DNA of 64,000 bases from Procambarus clarkii (Eukaryota; Arthropoda; Malacostraca; Decapoda; Cambaridae): assembly GCF_040958095.1 (NCBI RefSeq), contig NC_091158.1, forward strand, positions 40,657,002-40,721,001, read 5' to 3'. Under the pieces are notes generated by a model, which saw only the letters and a list, made by a program, of their open reading frames with translations, was not told where the DNA came from and did not search any database. The number at the start of each line of letters is the position of its first letter. The stretch's first letter is position 1. This document shows, in pieces, positions 50,285-62,780 of this stretch. A program made the position numbers and the translations under genes.

Positions 50285-51301
50285 TGTTACGGCCTTATTG
50301 GGTCGCAACTGGGGTTCTTCTCTGATGTTATTAGAGTTTGGGTATCCGGCCCTAAGTTAGTAGTGGCTTTCAAAGGGTGTGTTCCGTAACGCAAGTAAAT
50401 TAAAGGGGAAGGGATACAAATTCACTAAATTAAATATATATTCACCACCACCAATAAATAAATATATAAACAGTCACTCGCTGGGGCTATGACTACACTT
50501 ATGTACAGAATGGTCTTCCCCTGAAGACACAGGATGCTCCACGGTGCTCAACGATGCTTAGCCCTGGTTCTCTTCTTGTGGCCTCACTATGAATCCTTCG
50601 ATTCTCTAGGCGAGTCTACCCTGGCCACAGGCCAGCCAAATCACAGTCCTACTGGGTGCACCGTCGTGGAGGCCTTCAACAACAAATCCAGCCTGTAGTT
50701 GGCAGGTTCCAATCAGCTCTGTTGCGTAGGCCACTCCACGAACGATACTAGGGTTGCAAGCCCTAGGCAGGAGCCTCGTGTGATTCCGCTGATCAATCTC
50801 CTCACCACAACACCCCAGTGGCTAGTCTTCTCCACCAGTCAGCCCCGGGTACGACAATTCCTGGTTCTGCCACGTCATAGGCAGGCTAACACAACAGTGT
50901 TCATCCGGGGGGTGACTCACAGCTTCTGCAGCAAACACGTGGAGATACTATGGCTGCCTTGGGTAGTCTGATCCATCGTCTAATACAGCAGTCCCAGGTC
51001 GACTCTGTAATCAGACACGTCATTAGTACTGGTTACACTCTAGGGCACCTCACTTACAGGCTTAGACACAAACGTCCACCTATCCACTCCATAGATGGCG
51101 TTGCTGTCTAAGCGTCACCTCACCAGAGGTCAGCAGCGGCTATGTTACGAGCTCAATAAGACGGGAAACCAGCCCCTGTGGCCGGTATATCTCGTCCTCA
51201 CTAGATGGCGTCGTCCATTGGGAGGGGGTTTCGGGAGCTGACCCACAGATGGCGTTGTCTTCACCGCTCCGTGCTACGACGCTGGGCCCGGGTCCGTAAC
51301 A
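50285..51301. mobile_element. Solo LTR, 1017 bp, in the satellite
   Basis: Starts TGTTACGG and ends CCGTAACA (perfect 8-bp terminal inverted repeats, TG...CA). It is flanked by the 5-bp target duplication CCAAG (50280-50284 and 51302-51306). A related satellite stretch at 43981-44005 has a single CCAAG at the corresponding place, the uninterrupted site. No internal coding region, so the rest of the element was lost by LTR-LTR recombination. A superfamily with 5-bp duplications (Ty3/Gypsy or BEL/Pao) is likely. Confidence 0.9.
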
Positions 51302-52893
51302 CCAAGAGGTTGAGTCCAATTGGCTGTCTCCAAGTAACTCTGTCTAAGCGACTGAGTCCAGTGCTTGTGTCCTAGTGTCTGTGTCCAAGTGCCTGTTTCC
51401 AAGTGCCTGCGTCCAAGTAACTGCACCCAAGTGGATGTGTCCAAGTGACTGTGTTCAAGTGGCTGCGTCCAAGTGACTTTATTTATATGGCTTTGTCCAT
51501 GTGGTTGCGTCCAATTGACTGTGTCCAAGTCTCTGTGTCCATGTGATTGTGTCCAAGTGGCTGTGACCAAGTAACTGTGTCCATGAACCAGTATCCATGT
51601 GGATGTGTCCACGTGGCTGTGTCCAAGTGCCAGTGTCCAATTTCCTGCGTCCAAGTTACTGTGTCTAAGTGGCTGAGTCCAAGTGGCTGTGGCCAAGTGA
51701 CTGTGGTCTAGTGGTAGTGCCAAAGTTGCTGATTCCAAGTGACTGGCGTTCAAGTGGATGCGTCCAAGTGACTGTGTCCAAGAGGCTGCGTCCAAGTGGC
51801 TGTGTCCAAGGGACTGTGTTCAAGTGGCTGTGTCCAAGTGGCTGTGTCCAAGTGGCTGTGTCCATGTGGCTGGGTCCAAGTGACTGTGTCCAAGCATTTG
51901 TGTCCAAGTGGTAGTGTCCAAATGCAACATTATTAGTGGCTGTGTCCAAGTGGCTGTGTCCACGTTGTTGTGTCCAAGTGGTTGTGCCCAAAAGGATGTG
52001 TCCAAGTGGCTAAGTCCAAGTGGCTGTGTCCAAGATGTTGTGCCCAGAAGGCTGTGTCGAAGTGGCTGTGTCCAAGTGGTTTTGTCCAAGTGGTTGTTCC
52101 CAAAAAGCTGTGTCCAAAAGGCTGTATCCAAGTGGCTGTGTCCAAGTGGTTGTGCCCAATAAGCTGTGTCCAAGTGACTGTGTCCAAGTGCCTGTTTATA
52201 AGTGGTTGTGTCCAAGTGACTGTGTGCAAGTGGTTGTGTCCAAGTGGTTGTGTTCAAGTGACGTTATTCATGTGGCTTTGTCCATGTGGCTGTGTCCAGG
52301 TGGCTGTGTCCAAGTGCTTTTGTCCAAGTGGTTGTGTCCATGGGGTTGTGTCCAATTGACTGTGTCCAAGTCTCTGTGTCCTTGTGGTTGTGTCCAAGTG
52401 GCTGTGACCAAGTAACTGTGTCCAAGTACCAGTATCCATGTGGATGAGTCCAAGTGGTTTTGTCCAAGTGGTTGTGTCCAAGTGACTGTGTTAAAGTGAC
52501 TGTGTTCAAGTGGCTGTGTCCAAGTCGCTGTGTCCAAGTGACTGTGTCCAAGTGGCTAAGTCCTAGTGTCTGTGTTCAATTAGCTGTGTCCAATTGGTTG
52601 TTTCCAAGTGGCTGTGTCCAAATGCCTGTGTCCAAGTGGCTGTGTCGAAGTGGCTGTGTCCAATTAGCTGTGTCAAAGTGATTGTGCCCAAGAGGCTGCG
52701 TCCATGTGGCTGTGTCCAAGTGACTGTGTTCAAGTGCCTGTGTTCAAGTGGATGAGTCCAAGAGGCTGTGTCCAAGAGGGTGTGTCCAAGTGACTGTGTT
52801 TAAGTGGCTGTGTCCAAGTGACTGTTTTCAACTGGTTGTGTCCAAGTGACTTAATTTATGTGGCTTTGTCTATATGGCTGTGTCCAAGCGGCT
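51302..52893. repeat. 14-bp satellite, block after the solo LTR
   Basis: Continues the array; its start (51306 onward) aligns with 43993 onward. Confidence 0.93.
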
Positions 52894-54035
52894 GTGTCCA
52901 AGTACTCACCTAATTGTGCTTGCGGGGGTTGAGCTTTGGCTCTTTGGTCCCGCCTCTCAACTGTCAATCAACTGGTGTACAGATTCCTGAGCCTACTGGG
53001 CTCTATCATATCTACATTTGAAACTGTGTATGGAGTCAGCCTCCACCACATCACTTCCTAGTGCATTCCATTTATTAACTACTCTGACACTGAAAAAATT
53101 CTTTCTAACGTCTCTGTGGCTCATCTGGGTACTAAGTTTCCACCTGTGTCCCCTTGTTCGTGTCCCACCCGTGCTGAAGAGTTTGTCTTTGTCCACCCTG
53201 TCAATTCCCCTGAGAATTTTGTAGGTGGTTATCATGTCTCCCCTTACTCTTCTGTTTTCCAGGGATGTGAGGTTCAGCTCCTTTAGCCTTTCCTCGTAGC
53301 TCAATCCTCTCAGTTCCGGGACGAGCCTGGTGGCATACCGCTGAATCTTCTCTAACTTTGTCTTGTGTTTAACTAGGCATGGACTCCAGGCTGGAGCTGC
53401 ATACTCCAGGATTGGTCTTACATAAGTGGTATACAGGGTTCTGAAAGATTCCTTACACAAGTTTCTGAAGGCAGTTCTTATGTTGGCTAGTCTAGCATAT
53501 GCCGCTGATGATATTCTTTTGATGTAGGCCTCTGGGGACAGGTTCGGAGTGATATCAACCCCCAGATCCTTCTCTCTATTTGATTCTTGCAGGATTTCCC
53601 CTCCCAGATGATACCTTGTGTTCAGCCTCCTGCTCCCTTCGCCTAATTTCATCACCTTACACTTTCCAGAGTTGAACTTCAGCAGCCATTTTCTAGACCA
53701 TTCCTCCAGTTTATCCAGGTCATCCTGTAGTCTCTGTCTATCTTCATCCGTCTTGATTCTTCTCATAATTTTTGCATCATCAGCAAACATCGAGAGGAAT
53801 GAGTCTATACCCTCTGGAAGATCGTTCACATATATTAGAAACAGGATGGGTCCAAGTACTGAGCCCTGTGGGACTCCGCTGGTGACATCTCGCCACTCTG
53901 ATGTCTTCCCCCTCACCGTTACTCGCTGTTTCCTGTTGCTTAAGTATTCCCTTATCCACTGGAGCACCTTCCCTTTTACTCCTGCCTGTTGCTCCAACTT
54001 TTTTAACAGCCTTTTATGGGGTACTGTGTCAAAGG
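52894..54035 (-). mobile_element. CR1/L2-like LINE, 5'-truncated, open frame (insertion 6)
   Basis: From [20 protein letters not shown] (54035) to the stop at 52993 the RT frame is uninterrupted. It includes [20 protein letters not shown], the catalytic [28 protein letters not shown], the thumb region and KWNALGSDVVEADSIHSF. About 347 residues are intact. The frame also stays open upstream through the satellite to 54615, giving a 540-codon chimera. The 3' junction is GTGTCCAAG|TACTCACCTAATTGTG. The youngest-looking copy in the satellite. Confidence 0.9.
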
Positions 54036-56963
54036 CTGGTTGGTGGTTGTGTCCAAGTGGTTGTGTCCAAGTGGTTGTGTCCAAGTGGTTGTGTCCAATT
54101 GACTGTGTCCAAGTCTCTGTGTCCATGTGGTTGTGTCCAAGTGGCTGTGACCAAGTAACTATGTCCAAGTAGTTCTGTCCAAGTGGTTGTGTCCAAGTGG
54201 CTGTGTCCAAGTGGCTGTATCCAAGTAGCTGTGTCCAAGTGACTGTGTCCAAGAGGTTGTGTCCAACTGGCTGTGTCCAAGTGGCTGTGTCATGTGACTG
54301 TATCCAAGTGACTGTGTCCAAGTGGCTGTGTCCAAGTGGTTGTGTCCTAGGGACTGTTTCCAAGTGGTTGTGTCCATGTGGCTGAGTCCAAGTGGCTGTG
54401 TCCAAGTGGTTGTGTCCTAGGGACTGTTTCCAAGTGGTTGTGTCCAAGTGGCTGAGTCCAAGTGGCTGTGTCCAAGTGGGTGTGTCCAAGTGGTTGTGTC
54501 CAAGTGGTGGTGTCCAAGTGATTGTGTCCAATTGGTTGTGTCCAAGTGAATGTGTCCAAGTGACAGTGTCCATGTGACTGTGTGCAAGTACCTGTGTCCA
54601 AGGGACTGTATCCAAGTGGTTATGTCCAAGTGACTACGTCGAAGTGGCTGAGCCCAAGTGGCTGTGTTCAAGTGGCTGTGTCCAAGTGGCTGCGTCCAAG
54701 TGGCTGTGACCAAGTGGCTGTGTTCAAGTGGCTGTGTCCAAGTGGCTGCGCCCAAGTGGCTGTGTTCAAGTGACTGTGTCCAACTGGCAATGTCCAAGTG
54801 GCTGTGTCTAAGTGGTTGTGTCCAAATGGCTACGTCCAAGTTGCTGTGTGCAAGTGACCGTGTTCAAGTGCATGAGTCCAAGAGGCTGCGTCCAAGTGGC
54901 TGTGTCAAAGTGGTTGTGTCCAAGTGACTGTGTCGAAGTGGCTGAGTCTAAGTGACTGTGCCCAAGTGGCTGTGTCCAAGAGACTTTATCCAAGAGGCTG
55001 TGCCCAAGTGGTTGTGTCCACGTGATTGTGTCCAAGTGGCTTTGTCCAAGTCGCTGTTTCCAAGTGCCGTGTCCAAGTGACTGTGTCCAAGTGGCTGTGT
55101 CCAAGTAGCTGTGTCCAAATGGCTGCGTCCAAGTGCCTGTGTATAAATTTTTGTGCGCAAGGGGCTGTGTCCAAGTGGCTGTGTCTACGTGGCTGTATCC
55201 ATGTGGTTGTGTCCAAGTGGTTTTGTTCAAGTCCAAGTGGGTGAGTCCAAGTGACTGTTTCCAGGTAGCTGTATCCAAGTGGTTGTGTCAAAGTACCTGT
55301 TTATAAGTGGCTGTGTCCAAGTGGCAGTGTCCATGTCACTGTGTTCAAATGGTTGTGTCAAAGTGGTTGTGTCCAAGTGGTTGTGTCCAAGTGAATGTGT
55401 TCAACATGTTGTGTATATATGACCGTGTTCAATTGGCTGAATCCAAGTGGCTGTGCCCAAGTGACTGTGGTCAAGAGGTTGTGTCTAAGTGACTGTGTCG
55501 AAGCAGGTTAGTCCAAGTGACTGTGTCCAAGTGGCAGTGTCCACGTGACTCTATACAAGAGGCTGTGTCCAAGTGGCTGTGTCCAAGTGATTGCATTCAA
55601 GTGGTTGTGTCCAAGTGACTGTGTCCATGTCGCTGTGTCTATGTGGCTGTGACCATGTGGCTGTGTCCAAGTGGTTGTGCGCAAGTGGCTGTGTCCAAGT
55701 GACTGTGTCCAAGTAGCTGTGTCCAAGTGGTTGTGATTATGTGCCTGTCTATAAGTGGCTGTGTCCAGGAGGCTGTGTCCAAGTGGTTGTGTCCAAGTGC
55801 CTGTTTATAAGTGGTTGTGTCCAAGTGACTGTGTCCAAGTGTTTGTGTCCAAGTGGTTGTGTCGAAGTGGCTGTGTCCAAGTGACTGTGTCCACGTGGCA
55901 GTGTCCAAGTTGTTGTTTCCAAGTGGTTATGCCCAAGAGGCTGTGTCCAAGTGCCTGTGTCTAAGTGACTGTGTCCAAGTGGTTGTGTCCTAGTAGCTGT
56001 GTCCAAGTGGCTGTGTCCAAGTGACTGTGTCCAAGTGACTGTGTCCAAGTAGATGTGTCCAAGTGGTTGTGTCCAAGTTACTGTGTCCAAGTGGTTGTGT
56101 TCAAGTGGTTGTGTCCAAGTGACTGTGTCCATGTGGCTGTGTCCAAGTGACTGTGTCCAAGTGACTGTGTCCAAATAGCTGTGTCCAAATGGTTGTGCCC
56201 AACTGACTGTGTCCAAGTGACTGTGTCCAAATAGCTGTGTCCAAATGGTTGTGCCCAACTGACTGTGTCCAAGTGGTTGTATCCAAATTGCTGTATCCAA
56301 GTGATTGTGTTCAAGTGGTTGTGTCCAAGTGACTGTGTCCAACTGGTTGTGTCCAAGTGACTGTGTCGAAGTGGCTGTGTACATGTGACTGTGTGCAAGT
56401 GCATGTGTCCAAGTGGTTGTGCCCAAGAGGCTGTGTCCAAGTGCCGATTCCAAGTAACAGTGTCTAAGTGGTTTTGCCCAAAAGGCTGTGTCTAAGTGGC
56501 TGCGTCCAAGTTGTTGTTTCCAAGTGGTTATGCCCAAGAGGCTGTGTCCAAGTGGTTGTGTTCAAGTGGCTGTCTAAGTGCCGTGTCCAAGTAATAGTGT
56601 CCAAGTAGCTGTGTCCAGGTGCTGTGTTAATATGGCTGTGTCGAAGTGGCTGTGTCCAAGAAGCTGTGTCAAAGTGGTTATGTCCAAGTGCCTGTTTATA
56701 AGTGGTTGTGTCCAAGTGCTTTTGTCAAAGTGACTGCATCCAAGTGACTGTGTCCATGTGACTGTGTCTTAGTGGCTGTGTCCAAGTGACTGTTTCCAAG
56801 TGGTTGTGTCATAGTGACTGTGTCCATGTGACTGTGTCCAAGTGGTTGTGTCCAAGTGACTGTATCCAAGTGACTGAGTCCAAGTGGCTGTGTCCAAGTG
56901 GCTGTATCCAAGTGACTGTGTCCAAGTGGTTGTGTCCAATTGGCTGAGTCTAAGTGGCTGTGT
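54036..56963. repeat. 14-bp satellite, right block (2.9 kb)
   Basis: Tandem units of the same consensus. 54300-54350 and 54385-54440 share a local duplicate (GTCCTAGGGACTGTTTCC). 56155-56205 and 56210-56260 share another (CAAATAGCTGTGTCCAAATG). Confidence 0.93.
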
Positions 56964-59876
56964 CCAAGTACTCACCTAATTGTACTCACCTAATTGTGCT
57001 TGGGGAAGTTGAGCTTTGGCTCTTTGGTCCCGCCTCTCAACTGTCAATCAACTGGTGTACAGATTTCTGAGCCTACTGGGCTCTATCATATATTCATATG
57101 AAACTCTGTATGGAGTCAGCCTCCATCACATCACTTCCTAGTGCATTCAATTTATTAACTACTCTGACACTGAAAAAATTCCTTCTAACGTCTCTGTGAC
57201 ACATCTGGAAACTAAGTTACTCCTGTGTCCCCTTGTTCGTGTTCCACCCGTGCTGAAGAGTTTGTCTTTGTCCACCCTGTCAATTTCCCTGAGAATTTTG
57301 TAGGTGGTTATTAAGTCTTCCTTTACTCTTCTGTTTTCCAGGGATGTAAGGTTCAGCTCCTTTAGCCTTTCCTCGTAGCTCATTCGTCTCAGTACCGGGA
57401 CGAGCCTGGTGGCATAGCGCTGAATCTTCTCTAACTTTGTTTTGTGTTTAACGAGGTATGGACTCCAGGCTGGAGCTGCATACTCCAGGATTGGTCTTTC
57501 AAAGGTGATATACCGGGTCCTGAACGATTCCTTACACAAGTTTCTAAAGGCACTTCTTATGTTGGCCAGTCTAGCATATGCCGCTGATGATATTCTTTTG
57601 ATGTGGGCCTCTGGGGACAGGTTCGGTGTGATATCAACCCCCAGATCCTTCTCTCTATTTGACTCTTGCAGGATTTTACCTCCCAGACGAAACCTTGTGT
57701 TCAGCCTCCTGCTCCCTTCGCCTAATTTTATTACCTTACACTTTCCAGAGTTGAACTTTAGCAGACAATTTCTAGACCATTCTTCCAGATTATCCAGGTC
57801 ATCCTGTAGTCTCTGTCTATCTTTATCTGTCTTGATTCTTCTCAAAATTTTTGCATCATCAGCAAACATTGAGAGGAACAAGTCTATACCCTCCGGAAGA
57901 TCGTTCACATATATTAGAAACAGGATGGGTCCAAGTACTGAGCCCTGTGGGACTCCGCTGGTGTCATCTCGCCACTCTGATGTCTCCCTCCTCACTGTTA
58001 CTCGCTGTTTCCTGTTGCTTAAGTACTCCCTTATCCACTGGAACACCTTCCCTTTTACTCCTGCATGTTGCTCTAACATTTTTAACAGACTTTTATGGGG
58101 TAATGTATCAAAAGCTTTCTGGCATTCCAGGAAAATGCAGTCGGCCCACCCTTCTCTTTCCTACCTAATTTTCGTTGCCTGGTCATAGAATTCTATTAAT
58201 ACTGTGGGGCACGATTTACCATCCTTGAACCCATGTTGGTGGTGCGTTACAAAGTTATTTCCCTCCAGATGCTCTACGAGACTTTTCCTCACGATCTTCT
58301 CCATCACCTTGCATGGTATACAAGTTAGGGAAACTGGCCTGTAGTTCAGTGCCTCTTGCCTGTCACCTTTCTTGTATATTGGGACTACGTTAGCTGTCTT
58401 CCAACTTTCTGGTAAGTCTCCTGTTTCCAGTGATCTGTTATACACCATAGAGAGTGGCACACTTAGTGCTTCTGCACCTTCCTTTAGTATCCATGGTGAG
58501 ATTCTGTCAGGCCCAACAGCCTTTGTCACATCCAGCTCCAGCAGACACCTTTTGACCTCATCACTGGTGATGTCCAATTCCTCCAAGGTTGCTTGGTTTG
58601 CCTTTTCCTCATTTAATGCAGGGGCTTCTCCTTGTTCTATTGTGAAGACCTCCTGGAATCTCTTGTTGAGTTCTTCACACACCTCCTTGTCATTCTCTGT
58701 GTATCTGTTCTCCCCTTTTCACAGTTTCATCACCTGTTCCTTCACTGCTGTTTTCCTCCTGATGTGTCTGTGTAGCAACTTTGGTTGGGTCTTGGCTTTA
58801 CTCGCTATGTCATTTTCAAACTGTCTCTCTGCTTCCCTCCTCACTCTGATGTACTCATTTCTGGCCCTCTGGTATCTCTCCCTGCTCTCCAGTGTTCTGT
58901 TATTTCTGTAGTTTCTCCATGTTCTTTTACTCAGTTGCTTTGATATCTTGCATTCCTGGGTAAACCATTGGTTTTTCTGTTGTTTATCGTTTTTCTCCTT
59001 TTGGACGGGGATAAACATGTCTGCAGCTTCCTGGCACTTCTGGGTGACAAAATCCATCATGTCCTGCACATTCTTGCCTCTAAGTTCTGTTTCCCATGGT
59101 ATTCCCAGAGGAAGTTCCTCATCTCGTCATATTTTCCTCTTCGGTAATTTAGTCTTTTCCCCTCCACTCCCATCCTTGGATAGGTTATCCCTACTTCCAC
59201 CAAGTACTCAAAAGTCAGTACACTGTCGTCACTCATTCCTATGGGGGCTTCAACTTTGACTTCCCTTATTTCTGACTCATTCAGTGTGAATATCAAGTCT
59301 AGCTGGTTCATCATTGCCTCTCACTCACTCTTGTGGGTTCCTTGACATGCTGGCTCAGAAAGTTCCTTGATGCCACTTCCAAGAGTTTAGCTCCTCACGT
59401 ATCTGCACCACCATGTGGATCCCCATTTTCCCAGTCTAGTTTTCCATGGTATAAATCGCCCATTGTTAAGATTCTTGAGCCATTCCTGCAGGCTACTGAA
59501 GCTGTTCTCTCTATTATATTAATGGTTGCCATGTTGTTCCTATCAAACTCCTGTCTAGGTCTTCTGTCATTTAGGGGAGGGTTGTAAATGACTGTCACTA
59601 TTATTATTATAGTTCCTGTTATATAATCTCTTAATCCGTCACAGCCCGGAATTTCCATCTCATCAAAACTCCAGTTCTTCCTTATCAGCAGGGCCACTCC
59701 TCCACCTCCTCTCCCTTCCCTCTCTTTCCTTACTATATAGTAGTCCTTTGGAAACACAGCATCTGTTATGACTCCTGCCAATTTTGTTTCCGTGAGTCCT
59801 ATTACATCAGGGTTTTCTTCTTGTGCCCTTTCTGCCAGTTCACTTGCTTTTTGCTGGCTTTCTTGCCAGTTCACAC

Positions 59877-59877
<1 letters not shown>
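56964..59877 (-). mobile_element. CR1/L2-like LINE, longest copy: endonuclease, RT and 3' end (insertion 7)
   Basis: Minus-strand order: endonuclease 59874-59080 (LTETKLAGVITDAVF; VIYNPPLNDRRP; GDLYHGKLDW in place of GDFNHGKIDW; QLDLIFTLNE; SDDSVLTFEYL in place of SDHS, so the catalytic His is lost). Next the linker 59069-58719, then the RT 58682-57159 with [20 protein letters not shown] and [11 protein letters not shown], and then the 3' UTR. At least four frame breaks (near 59395-59314, 59057, 58719-58682, 58161-58079) and C-terminal decay make it a pseudogene. Two tail units (TACTCACCTAATTG) close it at 56964-56995 next to GTGTCCAAG of the satellite. The part upstream of the endonuclease is missing, and (GT)n follows at 59878. 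Confidence 0.88.

Positions 59878-59948
<71 letters not shown>
59878..59948. repeat. (GT)n microsatellite
   Basis: Lies between two LINE copies and runs straight into the tail TGTACTCACCAGTT of the next copy. Confidence 0.95.
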
Positions 59949-59951
<3 letters not shown>

Positions 59952-62780
59952 CACCAGTTTGTACTCACCTATTTGTGCTTGCGGGAGTTGAGCTCTGGCT
60001 CTTTGGTCCCGCCTCTCAACTGTCAATCAACTGGTGTACAGGTTCCTGAGCCTACTTGGCTCTATCATATCTATACTTGAAATTGTGTATGGAGTCTGCC
60101 TCCACCACATCACCTCCTAATGCATTCTATTTGTCAACCACTCTGACACTGAAAAAGGTCTTTCTAATATCTCTGTGGCTCATTTGGGCACTCAATTTCC
60201 ACCTGTGTCCCATAGTGCGTGTGCCCCTGGGGTTAAATAGCATATCCTTATCTACCATATCAATTCCTTTGAGAATCTTGTATGTGGTGATCATGTCCCC
60301 CCCCTAACTCTTGTCTTCCAGCGACATGAGGTTTAACTCCCGTAGTCTCTCCTCGTAGCTCATACCTCTCAGCTCGGGTAGTATTCTGGTGGCAAGCCTT
60401 TGAACCTTCTCTAGTTTAGTCTTATGCTTGACTAGATATGGACTCCATGCTGCAGCCGCATACTCCAGGATTGGTCTGACATATGTGGTATATAATGTTC
60501 TGAAAGATTCCTTACACAAATTTCTTAAGGCCGTTCTTATGTTAGCCATTCTGGCATATGCTGCTGATGTTATCCTCTTGATATGAGCTTCAGGGGACAG
60601 GTCTGGCGTGATATCAACCCCCAGGTTTTTCTCTCTCTCTGACTCTTGAAGTAATTTATCTCCCAAAATGTACTTTGTATCTGGTCTCCTGCTTCCTACC
60701 CCTATCTTCATTACATTACATTTGCTTGGGTTAAACTCTAACAGCCATTTGTTCGACCATTCCTGCAGCTTGTCCAGGTCTTCTTGAAGCCTCAAGCTGT
60801 CCTCCTCTGTCTTAATCCTTCTCATAATTTTGGCGTCGTCAGCAAACATTGAGAGGAAAGAGTCTATACCCCTCTGGGAGATCATTAACGTATATCAGAA
60901 ACAGGATAGGTCCAAGTAGAGAGCCCTGTGGGACTCCACTGGTGACATCACGCCAGTCTGAGGTCTCACCCCTCCTTACCTTGAGGTTACCTTGAGGTGC
61001 TTCCGGGGCTTAGCGTCCCCGCGGCCCGGTCGTCGACCAGGCCTCCTGGTTGCCGGACTGATCAAATTGGCTGTTGGACGCGGCTGCTCGCAGCCTGACG
61101 TATGAGTCACAGCCTGGCTGATCAGGTATCCTTTGGAGGTGCTTATCCAGTTCTCTCTTGAACACTGTGAGGGGTCGGCCAGTTATGCCCCTTATGTGTA
61201 GTGGAAGCGTGTTGAACAGTCTCGGGCCTCTGATGTTAATAGAGTTCTCTACCAGAGTACCAGTTGCACCTCTGTTTTTCAACGGGGGTATTCTGCACAT
61301 CCTGCCATGTCTTCTGGTCTCATGTGATGTTATTTCTGTGTGCAGGTTTGGGACCAGCCCCTCTAATATTTTCCACGTGTAAATTATTATGTACCTCTCC
61401 CGCCTGCGCTCAAGGGAGTACAGTTTTAGGCTCTTTAGTCGGTCCCAGTAGTTTAGATGTTTTACTGAGTGGATTCTAGCAGTAAAGGATCTCTGCACGC
61501 TCTCCAGGTCAGCAATTTCTCCAGCTTTGAAAGGTGCTGTCATTGTGCAGCAGTACTCTACTCTAGAGAGCACAAGCGTTTTGAAAAGTATCATCGGTAT
61601 AGCATCTCTAGTGTGAAAAGTTCTTGTTATCCAACCTGTCATTTTTCTTGCAGTTGTGACGGCTACTTTATTGTGTTCTTTAAACACACATAACACAATT
61701 TTAAACCTCACTGTAACTCTCTGCTTCCTATTGCTTAGGTACTCCCTTATCCACTGGAGCGCCCTACCAGTTACTCCGGCCTGTTTCTCCAGCTTATGCA
61801 TCTACCTTTTATTGGGTACTGTGTCAAAGGTTTCCGACAGTCCAAAAAAATGCAGTCCGCCCACCCTTCTCTTTCTTGCTTAATCTTTGTCACCTGATCG
61901 TAGAATTCTATCAAGCCTGTAAGGCAAGATTTACCCTCCCTGAACCCATGTTGATGGGTTGTCACGAAGTCTCTTCTCTCCAGATGTGTTACTAGGTTTT
62001 TTTCTAACAATCTTCTCCATCACCTTGCATGGTATACAAGTTTAGGACACTGGCCTGTAGTTCAGTGCCTCTTGTCTGTCACCCTTTTTGAATATTGGTA
62101 CTACATTAGCAGTCTTCCATATTTCTGGTAGGTCCCCTGTTTCCAGTGACCTACTATACACTATGGAGAGTGGTAAGCAAAGTGCTCCTGTACACTCTTT
62201 CAATACCCATGGTGAGATTCCATCTGGCCCAACAGCTTTTCTCACATCCAGCTCCAATAGGTGCTTCTTGACCTCATCTCTTGTAATTTCGAACCTATCC
62301 AAGGTCACCTGGTTTGCTGCCACCTCTTCTAGCGCCGTGATATGTCCCTGTTCTATTGTAAAGACCTCCTGGAACCTTTTGTTGAGTTCTTCACACACCT
62401 CTTTGTCATTCTCTGTGTACCTGTCCTCGCCCACCCTAAGTTTCATCACCTGTTCCTTCACTGTTGTCTTCCTCCTGATGTGACTGTGTAGTAGCTTTGG
62501 TTCGGTTTTGTCTTTATTAGCTATATCATTTTCATACCTTTTCTCAGCTGCTCTTCTCACACTGACATACTCGTTCCTGGTTCTCTGGTATCTCTCTCTA
62601 CTTTCTGGTGTTCTGTTATTACGGAAGTTCCTCCATGCCCTTTTGTTCAGCTCCTTTGCTTTCATACATTCCCTATTAAACCACGGATTCTTCCTTTGCT
62701 TCTCTGTTTTTTCCTGTCGGGCTGGTATAAACCTGCTTACAGCCTCCTGACATTTTTGGGTGACATAGTCCATCATACCC
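59949..62780 (-). mobile_element. CR1/L2-like LINE, interrupted by another LINE (insertion 8)
   Basis: Minus strand: linker (62780-62042: [54 protein letters not shown]), then RT N-terminal blocks (62010-61771), then [13 protein letters not shown] at about 61720. A foreign LINE occupies about 60975-61700. The RT then resumes with [12 protein letters not shown] (about 60960), [11 protein letters not shown] and the C-terminal region to 60304 and beyond. Several frameshifts (about 60885, 61770, 62040). The 3' end has two 14-bp tail units (TGTACTCACCAGTT, TGTACTCACCTATT). Confidence 0.85.
60975..61700 (-). mobile_element. Second LINE family inserted into insertion 8
   Basis: Minus-strand frame 61700-61010: KVAVTTARKMTGWITRTFHT, LSRVEYCCTMTAPFKAGEIA, VQRSFTARIHSVKHLNYWDR, RGPRLFNTLPLHIRGITGRP. 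This is the C-terminal part of a LINE RT (after the catalytic core) of a different family. Its 3' end, at 60975-61010, has two ACCTCAAGGTA units as a tail after GGGGACGCTAAGCCCCGGAA. Strongly 5'-truncated. A short CCTC repeat at the two junctions may be the target duplication. Confidence 0.8.

Noticed and set aside
50699-50971. 90-codon frame inside the solo LTR
   Set aside because: No transposon protein motif, and LTRs of this size contain such frames by chance.
39662-56963. Hundreds of open frames encoding HLDTATWTQPLGHS- or SKWLCPSGCVQVAV-like repeats as a repetitive protein gene
   Set aside because: They are translations of a stop-free 14-bp satellite in all frames and on both strands, with no start, splice or promoter evidence and no frame preference.
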